Positions 11,501-20,295 of a stretch of 64,000 nucleotides of DNA are shown here, one piece after another; the stretch's first letter is position 1, and each line of letters begins with the position of its first letter. The stretch spans positions 62,001-126,000 of the forward strand of contig JBDOQK010000047.1 in the NCBI GenBank assembly GCA_040437565.1, given 5' to 3'. The notes below the pieces were generated by a model. The model ran no database searches and was not told where the DNA came from. It saw only the letters and a program-made list of their open reading frames with translations. The translations under genes were made by a program, and so were the position numbers. The stretch is from Albugo candida. Taxonomy: Eukaryota > Oomycota > Peronosporomycetes > Albuginales.

Positions 11501-12374
11501 AGGCATTGTGGTTAATGTTCGATCCAATTTGACCAGAAGAGTCAAAAGGAAAGGAATTCCTATCTCAGTGCAATCAGAGCCCAAGCAACCAAAGCGTCTT
11601 GGAAGAGAGAATTTAGCCAATGTCGATAGAAACTCAACAACCAGAACGAAACTGAATGAACAAGGAGTTCAGAGAGAAAGTGTGAATACCATACAGAAGA
11701 CAGAGCCTATGAAAAAGGCTGACTCTACAAGCGGCGCACGATCAGAGCAAAAGTCGAAAACGAAGATTGGTAGAAGCAATGAAGAATCCAGTCTTGAAAG
11801 CGTGGATCGTGGCGTTAAATCTGTCGACGTGGAAGGAAATGCTCGGACATCTACAAAAACGAGCCCAGATAAGACAAAAAAAGATCGCTGGAGACAAAAA
11901 GCGGTAAGTTCAACGAGTAGAGACAGTTCGGCAGCGTCCGATCGTCGAGGAAAGGAAGCCCTACAAAAGCGTTACGCGAAGAAAATTGACGTTACTACCA
12001 TAAGGAAAGAAGAGGGAGACCGAAATGATTCGAGGATTTTGCTTCCTAACCCTCAGCTAAAGCACAAGAGCAATCGAGCTGTCTCTCGAAAGCCACCGGT
12101 CGAATCAAAAGATCGACACTCCAAGGACCGACTCTCAAAGGACTGCTCGCACGATGGAATGTCTACAAAAAGCACCACGAAAGCCTCATCCGCTTCCTTC
12201 GCATTAAGCCTTGGAAAAAATGTACCTGAGGATCAGTCATCGGTGAAAAAGGAAACAGTTGGAACACCTCCGCTTACAAAGTTGCAAGCGGGTGCGAGTA
12301 AGCGCGCAGAGAGTCGAAAACGAGCCCCAAACAAACCAATGAAACGCGTCTATGTCGCAAAAAATAAACCCTGA
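8548..12374 (+). CDS. large basic, disordered Ser/Lys-rich protein
   Basis: A continuous frame from the ATG at 8548 to the stop at 12374 is interrupted by a 100-N gap (10158-10257). The 535 bp before the gap (9623-10157) repeat exactly after it (10258-10792). Removing one copy gives 1064 codons (1063 aa) in one exon, and the frames agree across the join. The protein is almost entirely low complexity. The first half is Ser/Asn/Asp/Gln-rich with patches such as NWCDDPFEEETARF. The second half is very rich in Lys, Arg, Ser and Thr, like nuclear or chromatin-associated scaffolds. I find no catalytic motif. A few ordered patches (ATAECEKRVQILRRSEPKML) could be short binding helices. Function unknown. 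Confidence 0.75.
9623..10792. repeat. gap-flanking duplicate, 535 bp
   Basis: 9623-10157 repeats exactly at 10258-10792 (offset 635) around the gap 10158-10257, inside the disordered-protein gene. Collapsing restores one frame. Confidence 0.9.
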
Positions 12375-12422
12375 AGCATTATGATGAGAATGAATGTATT
12401 TTGCTTGGTACGCTCTGCGGAG

Positions 12423-12782
12423 TCAGACCAACGTATCGCATTTTTGGAGAATCTGAAGAGAGATTGAGTCAATTCAATAGAAAAGAACGTTTACCACAAC
12501 GCCACTCACCTCTTTCATAAGTCTGATCGTTCTGGGATGCACGCTTTGATGAAGCTTTTTCACATTTGCTTTGATCAACTTCTTGGCCGAATCGTTTGTT
12601 TGTTTGCCATTCGTTTGATACAAAAACTGTTTGCTTTTGTGTCGTGATTTCTCAGGTACCTTTAGCGCTTTACTGTTACGTTTATTCCTTCTTTTCAGAG
12701 CTTTCACATCCTTTTTCTTTGTATTTTTCGACGTTTCTGTCTCTCGACCGTGCAGGAAAAGCTTTGTCACGCGCTCCGACAT
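12423..12782 (-). CDS. small highly basic protein, possibly nucleolar
   Basis: Two exons: 12782-12510 (273 nt) and 12452-12423 (30 nt), joined by a 57-bp intron with a strong donor (GAG|GTGAGT), giving 100 aa. Residues 20-50 are a dense Lys/Arg tract (KKKDVKALKRRNKRNSKALK), and the C-terminal half is a mixed helix ending MKE-ILQKCDTLV. This composition resembles small ribosome-biogenesis or nucleolar factors, but I do not recognise the family. It starts 59 bp from the BART-domain gene on the other strand, so the two probably share a promoter. Confidence 0.5.
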
Positions 12783-12841
12783 TTCTGTAGTACAGCAAAC
12801 CGCAAAACGATCTCAACCCTGAAACGACACAATTCGATGGA
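12783..12841. promoter_or_regulatory. bidirectional promoter of small basic protein and BART gene
   Basis: 59 bp between divergent start codons. No motif is identified; the call rests on gene layout only. Confidence 0.45.
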
Positions 12842-13462
12842 ATGGATCTGAGTGCTGGCATCGAAGACCCGACTGTGAGAGCTTTTGCAGCGTTCATTGC
12901 GAATCCGAGTTTCCAAAAGACTTTTGAGGAGTTTTTCCTGGAGAACTCAGCTGCTTTCAAGTCTGATGACGAGCATCGGCTCGAATATATGACCATTTAC
13001 CAGACGTTCCAAGCGAAATTCAATGAAAAAATGGAAGGTAACTACGATTCTGTGAAATGAATTCTACATACTCAGTCACAAGTCGCAGAGTTCTTGAGGC
13101 AAGAGGGTCTAAGTGAGGAAGAATTTGAGTCAAAATGCGCAGCATTGATTGAGAATCAAGCTGATCGAAAAGCCAATCAGTATCTCGATATCGTGCTGGC
13201 GTCCATGAGCTATGACGCTTTCTACAAGCTGATGCTGATAATGCGTCGAAGAGCAGAGGCAAAAATCCAAAGGAGTGGTATGCAATCCGACAAAAAGTCG
13301 CTCAAAGGTACCAGAGACGAAGAAGAGTCGAACGCTTGCGTGGATGACGACGAGAGTACAATGGAAGACAGTGAGGCAAAGTCGAGTATCAGATGCTCAG
13401 AAGATTCAAAAGACACTAAAGATTATAAATCTGCTAAAGAAACTCATGATGAGAAAAAATAA
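12842..13462 (+). CDS. BART-domain protein (CFAP36/ARL2BP-like)
   Basis: Two exons: 12842-13037 and about 13083-13462. The acceptor may instead be six bases later. Together they give about 191 aa. Residues about 10-125 are a BART fold: FIANPSFQKTFEEFFLENSA, then EHRLEYMTIYQTFQAKFNEK, then FLRQEGLSEEEFESKC. These match the pattern of CFAP36 (CCDC104) and ARL2-binding protein. BART domains bind the GTP form of ARL2/ARL3, which handle lipidated cargo and ciliary traffic. The last 70 residues are charged and disordered (Lys, Asp, Glu, Ser). It fits an organism with flagellate spores. The choice between CFAP36 and ARL2BP is not settled by sequence reading. Confidence 0.7.
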
Positions 13463-13490
13463 ACGCAGATTTACTCACCTTACAATTACG

Positions 13491-14447
13491 TCAATTCTCT
13501 GTTCTTTGCTTTTTGCTCATTGGTACCAGCAAATGGCTAATATTGAGAGGATTCATCGTTGCAAGAGAGGGTAATGGGCCATTTGATGGGAGGATTAAAG
13601 GTGTCGAAGTGGGAATTGGAGTAGGAGGTACGATCATCGAGGTTACTGGACTCGCAATGGGACATTCTGACGTTGTTGCTGGCACAGATGTCACTTGTGC
13701 TTTAAAAGTATATCGCTTGACTGCGCCTGTGGTCACACGTTGAAAGTTTTGAGTATCCTGCTCCATGTATTGTCTGTCAGCACAGACACGCCATCAGCAA
13801 AGTCGATTCTATTATGCATGAAACTCGTACTCGTACATTATGACGTCTTGAAAATGATCTTTTCCTCCGATTTCTGGCTCGCATCTCGGAAACATTTCCA
13901 AAATTTGTGCCATAATCTCTTCCGGTGTATGACTTTGATCGCGTCCTCTATTTGGATTCACTTTCTCCATTTTTTCAAAAGCGCGCTGTAGGAATTTGAA
14001 AGCGCTCATTGTGCTACAGGCCGACCGTATGGCCTGTAAGAAGTAAAGACGTGCTGGTCCGATACGAATTGGTGTCTTCGAAGTGAGTGGGATCACCTGA
14101 TTTTTGGCAATAAAACTTCCATTCACAAAAAGACCATTTTTCCCCAAACATTCCATTTCAAAGCAGCATTTCTCGGCATTCCATAAAATTTTTGCATGTT
14201 GACGTGATATTGCCTTTTGTTCCCCCAAAGAGATGCGTGAACCGCTTGCAACTGGTCCTGACGAAGGCACAATTGGTCCTCGTCCTAGTTCTGTTGGGAG
14301 GTGTGTAATCAAAGCCTCGAAAGCTTGATCATCGGCAATACGACCAGATAGTTTAGCGTAAGCGAGTGGTGGACGTTTTTCAGTAAAGTATTTCTCCAAA
14401 GACTTGCGTTTCTCCTCAATTGTTGGCACATTCGGATGCGCAGCCAT
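13491..14447 (-). CDS. FHA-domain protein, possible FHL1-type transcription factor
   Basis: Two exons: 14447-13837 and 13773-13491, joined by a 63-bp intron (GTACGAG..GACAG) that keeps the frame (..DVI-I-QYMEQDTQ..), giving about 297 aa. The FHA domain spans residues about 30-145, with the phosphothreonine-pocket signature SRISLGEQKAISRQHAKI and the GKNGLFVNG loop. It is similar to the FHA domain of fork-head-like factors FHL1/FKH1. These bind phosphothreonine partners and control ribosomal-protein or cell-cycle genes. The C-terminal 90 residues are Pro/Thr/Ser-rich, like an activation region. No forkhead domain is seen. It is convergent with the BART gene (28 bp between stops) and lies next to the ribosomal protein eS1 gene. 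Confidence 0.8.
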
Positions 14448-14609
14448 GACGCATGTGATTCGCTAATTTCTGCATGGTAGTACCGGTAATACTCCATTAA
14501 GTATCTCGATTATGATTGGGTAGATTTGATGTGGTGGCTGCCAGCCATTCCGCTGTTTTTGTAATTCAAAGTCTTCCGCTCTTCCGCTCCGCGAAAACAA
14601 AATCTCAGT

Positions 14610-15517
14610 ATGGCTGTCGGTATGTGTGATCAGTCACATAGTGCATCGTTACTTGTCTCCAACGAACTCTTTGCTCTCAATAGGGAAAAACAAACGCTTG
14701 ACCAAAGGCAAGAAAGGAGGAAAGAAGAAAGTGTGAGTATCTTTATAGGCGATTCATTTTGTCACAAGCTAATTTGGTACAATCGTGCAGTGTGGACCCT
14801 TTCACACGCAAAGACTGGTATGAAATCCGAGCACCGGCTATTTTCAGCGAGCGTACAGTTGGGAAAACGCTGGCAAATCGCTCTACCGGACTGAAAAGCG
14901 CCATTGACAACCTCAAAGGACGCGTTTTCGAAGTGTGTTTAGCGGATTTGAACAAAGACGAAGAACAAAGCTTTCGTAAAATCCGTCTCAGTGCTGATGA
15001 CATCCAAGGTTCCCAAATCATCACCGGTTTCCATGGGATGGATTTCACTCGAGACAAACTCTGCTCATTGATCCGTAAATGGCAAACTCTGATTGAAGCC
15101 TTTGTCGATGTGAAGACCACAGATGGCTATCTGGTTCGATTGTTTTGCATTGCGTTCACGAAACGACGTCCAAATCAGATCAAAAAGACTTGTTACGCGC
15201 AAAGTGCACAAGTCCGAGCAATCCGCAAGAAAATGGTTCACATTATGACCGAAGAGGCCAGCAAATGTGACATCAAAGACCTTTTCCTTAAATTTGTGCC
15301 TGAAATCATCGGAAAAGAAATTGAGAAAGCAACACAAGGAATCTACCCATTGCAAAATGTGTGTATCCGCAAAGCGAAAATTTTGAAGAAACCAAAATTC
15401 GATTTAGTGCGTTTGATGGAGCTTCACGAAGGAGGATCAGAAGACAAAGGAGCTAAAGTTGGAAAGAAAGAAGATCAAATGGTGGAATCGATGGCAGGCG
15501 CTGGTGGACGTTTATAA
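14610..15517 (+). CDS. RPS3A: 40S ribosomal protein eS1 (S3a)
   Basis: Exon 1 14610-14619, exon 2 14684-14730, exon 3 about 14791-15517. The start reads [19 protein letters not shown], and exon 3 continues [20 protein letters not shown], the standard eS1 sequence to the C-terminus (about 262 aa). It is a component of the small ribosomal subunit platform. One oddity: intron 1 gives a perfect frame, but intron 2 with its strong donor (AAA|GTGAGT) and the only nearby acceptor (GTGCAG|TGTGGAC) is one base out of frame with exon 3. The family frame needs the exon to start at 14792. A one-base assembly error is the simplest explanation. Confidence 0.93.
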
Positions 15518-15692
15518 GGAAACAGCTCACAAAAACAGAGTCGCAAACCACATGAGATTTCTCTAGAAAATGTGTTATGAGCAAAACAAAGCGGAATTTC
15601 AAAAACTGTGAATTTTGATACCATGTCTGCAAGTACACATAACGGAAATCGTTTCTTTAACGGTTCTATACCTTGTAAGCTTCCATGTTGCC

Positions 15693-18600
15693 ATGAACCC
15701 AAAGACATTCTTAGGCGGCGATACGAATGGCCATGAAGCCGCTGACGTTGCGTTAGAGACATTACAGTACGAGCTAGAGCAACTCTACCGCCATGTACAG
15801 CAAAAACGACGGCAACACGCTTCCCATAATCACACAGAAACCGCTTCTAACAGCAGTGCGGAACACACTCCATTTCATTCGTGTCTTTTCGACACATTGG
15901 AAGAAGCGTATGCTCAGTTTGTGGACACAACTCTCTTTGACTCGAAATGGAGTGTAAATCTGCAGGAATTCCTATCTTCTTATTTCTCCTGTTACCAAAA
16001 CGTCGACTTTTATCAGCGCTTCATAGATCGCATGCAATCGGATGTTACCACTGCTTTTCCGTCATTTTCATCGCTTAAAAAGACACTCAAATCACATACG
16101 TTGCAGCGACTTGGCACCTGTAAGCAATATAATGCGCTCGCTTTACCTGTAGTGCCGTCCACGTACCCAAAAAGCCATTCTTCCGTTCCTTATCGCTATC
16201 GGCGCTCGAAATACCAAAAAAATAAAAATGTCTGCTCTTTGAACAGCGATGGACAAGCATGGAAATTCTATGATATACTCAAGAAATCGTGCAAGAAGCG
16301 CTCCTTCTGGCGATCCAATCGTTGGGAATCCAGTCGGCTCGTTCTGTTTCCCGATCAGCTACAAGTCTGGAAAGTCTCTACGAGCTCTATACACGCAAAT
16401 GAATGGAATTTGTTGGGACATAGCAATTCGTTTGAAGATACAACGCGTACATCCAATGGTTTATCATTTTTTCGTCGGAAAAGTAGTGCCAATAATCTCA
16501 ATGAGAATTGGATCGCCGGGACTCCGAAACACGTCAAGTCATTTTTGTATCGGGATTTGATTGGGCTGGAATTGGTCCCATTACCTCGCGAGGAAGCACC
16601 AAAGAAGGCTCGTTTTGGGATTCAAATGATCTTTCAAAAGACTTTGCAACATCCCGATGGATCGACGTTGAGCACGGACGGCCCGAGCAGCATGGTCTCG
16701 ATCCCAAGCAACTGTGTGATGCCTCCAGCATCTGGAATTCGACGACATTCCCTTCCATACACACCGGATGAGCTCGATGATGTATCAATCTCCGCGACTC
16801 ATCGTCCTCACATCGCCTTGAATAATGGGAATATGACAGCATCTCCAAAGTGTTTGAAAGCTGTCTTGCTCTCATTTGCTGAAGACGCACCCGAGAAATT
16901 GGAATATCTCATTCAAGAAATCGCGGTGTTGGCATTTTGGGAACGATTAGAAGCTCTAATGTCATTTCTCGCACGCTCTTTTGAAGAGTCTCAAGAAGAA
17001 ACAGAAGAAAATACGATCCAGAAAGCCTTATCGGTGATAGGAAATGTCTTATCGAAATGGTCTCATATCGCTGGACACGCTCTCTGCTCGTTCACAACTC
17101 CGCGTGGGACCCTCGAAGTCACATCGCTCGCCTCGCAATTGTTTGGAAAAGATGAAAGAGCTCCCTTCAAATTTGAATTCACTCCGGTACAAGCGTTAGT
17201 GATCATTTTGGCTGTATTGCGTAAAAAGGAATCAGCAGCTTACTCGGCCACCATACGTCCGATAATCGCAGATATCCTTCGAAATATGACCACAAGAGGG
17301 CCTGATGCTGTCATATCACTGCTGGAATGGGAGTATGCTCGTGATGTCTTATTTCCCGATACTCCTCAGCCGATGGAAGCATTAGAAGCGTTGCTGGGGG
17401 AAGAGCTTACTTGGACTCTTATTAAAATCAAATGTACCACCCGGAAATCGTCCAAGACTGCGTACCTCAGTGAATGGAGCGTTTTGAATTTCCTGATTTG
17501 GCTCGGCGATATTTGTGGCGTCAAACGTGTGCTCGAAAATGACGCGTCATCGAAGGAGAACATCACGCTTCAAGACTTTGAAATTCTCAAAAATGGACGA
17601 TATCAAACGAATCGTTTGCCGAAAGCCACGATGCACGCGTTTTTTCCTTATGAAGCAGTAAAACGACAGGAACAAATGGCACTTATCTTGCTCCATGCGT
17701 CCACCACGCAGCTTCGTGGAGGCTCTGGAATGACTTCACTGATGGAAATTGCAGTACAAGCACAATGGTGGCAATTTGCGTATCGTCTGTATGAGCTTGC
17801 CAAGGCGGAAGACATTTCGTACCCCGTCGAACACGTGCTGGAATGGACTATCCAAGAAATTCCACTGAAAGAAGACTGTGAAGAAGAGCAACAGTGTCAA
17901 AGCTGGCAGCAGGCAATGACGTTTTTCAACGTTTTAGCGACGCAAGTAGCTCCACGAACATGGAAACGAGAAGCAAAGCTGGTGTTACTGAGCCTCGTGC
18001 ATTGTCAGCAGGAAATTGTCGAGCTTCTCCTCGATCAAGGCTGCTCGGCTCACGATATTGAGACATCCAAAGCGTATGAATTACTGATGCAAAATAATTC
18101 TCTTCCTATTCGTCGTGAGATTCTCAGTCAAAGTGCGAGCTATGAGGATCCAAGCAGGCTGTCGTTGCTCCACGTTGCGATTCAAATGGGGCTTTCCAAC
18201 GCAGCAGTGAAATTGATTGACGCTGGTGCGACAATATCGACTTTGAATGCAAAAGGGTATTCGCCATTGGTGGCCACAGCTCTCAATGGAATGGAAGATC
18301 TCAGTTGTCGGATTCTCAATCACATTCAGTCGAATTCGGGGATACAAGAATCAGCTGCCGAGAAATTTCTGATTGTGCCCGAAACCAATGAACCGATCTT
18401 CGTGGAGCTCATTCGTCGGGAACGCTGGGAATTAGCCGTAGTGATCTGCGATTTCTTGCTTCATGTAGCTCCATCAATGCTTCTTTCGACTATAAAAGAG
18501 CGTAATTTTTTGCATGTGTTGCTGCTGGAGCTTCACGCGCTTTCTCAACTACTCAACTGCTCGGAAAACGGTCTCAGTGTGACGATGAAAGCACAGCTCA

Positions 18601-20225
18601 TATTCCGAATGCTCGATCTGATCCTTCAGTTCTCATCGCCACAGAACGTCCTGAACGCTCTTCTCGAAGAACAAACCGCAATGTCGATCGCTGTTGCAAC
18701 TGTATCGATTTATAACAAGACGACAACAAGCACACGATGTCGTATCCTCACAGATGCATCGACATGCTTGGAAGGCTCCTACGAGCAGCGAATCATGCAC
18801 ATGACGGCGTTCCAGCTTGCCTGCACGCTCGAAAGTCCGATTCAAAATGGACTTGGCAGACAGTTTATATTCGAGCTGCTGGCCATGTTGCTGGGAGCCT
18901 TGGAGCACCACAAGAAGCATCCTAAAGTGAGAGATCTGTTGCATCACGCACTATCGACAAGTCTGATCTTCATGGGAACTTGTGATGCCACGAATTATCT
19001 GCTCATGTACGCCAAAGACGAGTTGCCTGAAGCCTCACGAATCGCATTGGCAACATGCTCCCCATGCTCTTCATTGACATCGGAAACAACGACATTGCTC
19101 CATTTAGCAGTCCTCCAGCCGCAATTGACAAATTTGGAATCTGTTGTGATCATTTATCAAATGTTGGAGCTCTTAGGCGAAAAAAATGGATCAGTGAGCA
19201 GTTGGGATCGAAATGGATGGACACCATTACATTTGGCAGTTCTGAATGGCTGTGATGATCGTGTGATTCGTTTCTTTGCTCGATTCAAACTCGATCTCAG
19301 TCCGTGGAGTGAGACATCGGCCGCGTCTGATATTGGAATGATGCTGACGCCATTCATGCTCGCGGCTTTGACGGGGAATGTGATCGCATTTCGATGTCTG
19401 ATGGAGAATGGGGTGAGCATCCTACAAGTGATTCCAGGCGCCCAGGCTTCCATCATCCACATTCTCGCCCAATATCTACCAAAAGAATTGACCATTGGAA
19501 TGCTCGAGATCTTGGATATGGTTCTTGCAGACCCGACGTTGGAGACATTCCATCTGATTGATCGTCGAGGCGTGTCGCTGGAGGAAGCAAAGCAGTGTCT
19601 CGAGAAGATTTCCATCACACAAAAGCGTCAGCGGACAACTTCCCTTGGAGGTTGCACTCGTTTTGGAAGATCATCCGTGTCGTCGAAAACGCTTGAATGT
19701 GCTCCCATTTCCGCTATTCAGCAGCAGCATATGGAAATGCTGTGGCGAAAGCTTCAAGAAGAAGAACATTTGGTGCTTACAGCCATTGCAAAAGAAGCAG
19801 AAGCTGAGGCAAAAGAATGGCTTCAGAAGCGTATCGGACAAAAGAAAATCGCCGTTGAAGCTCAAGCACTTTTTCTGGAAAAGCAGCAACACAGCGAGGA
19901 AGAGGAACTTGAATTAGAAGACCATGATTCCGTTCCTGTTGGCCTTGCTTCTGTCGATTGGCGCATGGAAGCTCGGCTGGAAAAGCTAAAATCTCGCGTC
20001 TCACAAGATTTCGTGAGTAAACACGTCAGAGAAATGTTGGAATTGGCGCGTTTGGAGATTCTCAAAGAGAAAGAAGCGATTCTGCTGGAGACTGATGTCA
20101 TTCCTTCAGGCCAAGCCTCGATATGTAGCGACAAAAGCAGGTTGGATTCCGATAGCGATGCACTTTCATACATGAAAACTATCAACACTATCAGACATCG
20201 TCGGCATGAAAGTTGCGATCTCTAA
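15693..20225 (+). CDS. large ankyrin-repeat protein with PH-like and coiled-coil regions
   Basis: Single exon; the ATG at 15693 (MNPKTFLGGD) is preferred over the upstream in-frame codons, giving 1510 aa. Residues about 60-150 are a helical segment (DTLEEAYAQFVDTTLFDSKW). Residues about 230-440 look like a PH-type fold split by a Ser-rich insert (RLVLFPDQLQVWKV .. FLYRDLIGLELVPL .. IQEIAVLAFWERLEAL). The middle and rear carry degenerate and clear ankyrin units, the best being SLLHVAIQMGLSNAAVKLID and NGWTPLHLAVLNGCDDRVIR. The C-terminal 150 residues form a Glu/Lys-rich coiled coil. This combination suggests a membrane-associated scaffold. No kinase or channel domain is visible. It converges on the EF-hand giant with only about 70 bp between stops. 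Confidence 0.8.
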   Translation: MNPKTFLGGDTNGHEAADVALETLQYELEQLYRHVQQKRRQHASHNHTETASNSSAEHTPFHSCLFDTLEEAYAQFVDTTLFDSKWSVNLQEFLSSYFSCYQNVDFYQRFIDRMQSDVTTAFPSFSSLKKTLKSHTLQRLGTCKQYNALALPVVPSTYPKSHSSVPYRYRRSKYQKNKNVCSLNSDGQAWKFYDILKKSCKKRSFWRSNRWESSRLVLFPDQLQVWKVSTSSIHANEWNLLGHSNSFEDTTRTSNGLSFFRRKSSANNLNENWIAGTPKHVKSFLYRDLIGLELVPLPREEAPKKARFGIQMIFQKTLQHPDGSTLSTDGPSSMVSIPSNCVMPPASGIRRHSLPYTPDELDDVSISATHRPHIALNNGNMTASPKCLKAVLLSFAEDAPEKLEYLIQEIAVLAFWERLEALMSFLARSFEESQEETEENTIQKALSVIGNVLSKWSHIAGHALCSFTTPRGTLEVTSLASQLFGKDERAPFKFEFTPVQALVIILAVLRKKESAAYSATIRPIIADILRNMTTRGPDAVISLLEWEYARDVLFPDTPQPMEALEALLGEELTWTLIKIKCTTRKSSKTAYLSEWSVLNFLIWLGDICGVKRVLENDASSKENITLQDFEILKNGRYQTNRLPKATMHAFFPYEAVKRQEQMALILLHASTTQLRGGSGMTSLMEIAVQAQWWQFAYRLYELAKAEDISYPVEHVLEWTIQEIPLKEDCEEEQQCQSWQQAMTFFNVLATQVAPRTWKREAKLVLLSLVHCQQEIVELLLDQGCSAHDIETSKAYELLMQNNSLPIRREILSQSASYEDPSRLSLLHVAIQMGLSNAAVKLIDAGATISTLNAKGYSPLVATALNGMEDLSCRILNHIQSNSGIQESAAEKFLIVPETNEPIFVELIRRERWELAVVICDFLLHVAPSMLLSTIKERNFLHVLLLELHALSQLLNCSENGLSVTMKAQLIFRMLDLILQFSSPQNVLNALLEEQTAMSIAVATVSIYNKTTTSTRCRILTDASTCLEGSYEQRIMHMTAFQLACTLESPIQNGLGRQFIFELLAMLLGALEHHKKHPKVRDLLHHALSTSLIFMGTCDATNYLLMYAKDELPEASRIALATCSPCSSLTSETTTLLHLAVLQPQLTNLESVVIIYQMLELLGEKNGSVSSWDRNGWTPLHLAVLNGCDDRVIRFFARFKLDLSPWSETSAASDIGMMLTPFMLAALTGNVIAFRCLMENGVSILQVIPGAQASIIHILAQYLPKELTIGMLEILDMVLADPTLETFHLIDRRGVSLEEAKQCLEKISITQKRQRTTSLGGCTRFGRSSVSSKTLECAPISAIQQQHMEMLWRKLQEEEHLVLTAIAKEAEAEAKEWLQKRIGQKKIAVEAQALFLEKQQHSEEEELELEDHDSVPVGLASVDWRMEARLEKLKSRVSQDFVSKHVREMLELARLEILKEKEAILLETDVIPSGQASICSDKSRLDSDSDALSYMKTINTIRHRRHESCDL

Positions 20226-20295
20226 GCTTGAATGGCTCGATCCAGCTGCGTGAGACACCACTAGAAGACCAGTACGTTATTTACGGAATGCAGTA

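Noticed and set aside
18633-18947. Long antisense frames inside the ankyrin and EF-hand genes
   Set aside because: These are shadows of highly supported genes; codon pattern and domain content lie on the annotated strand.
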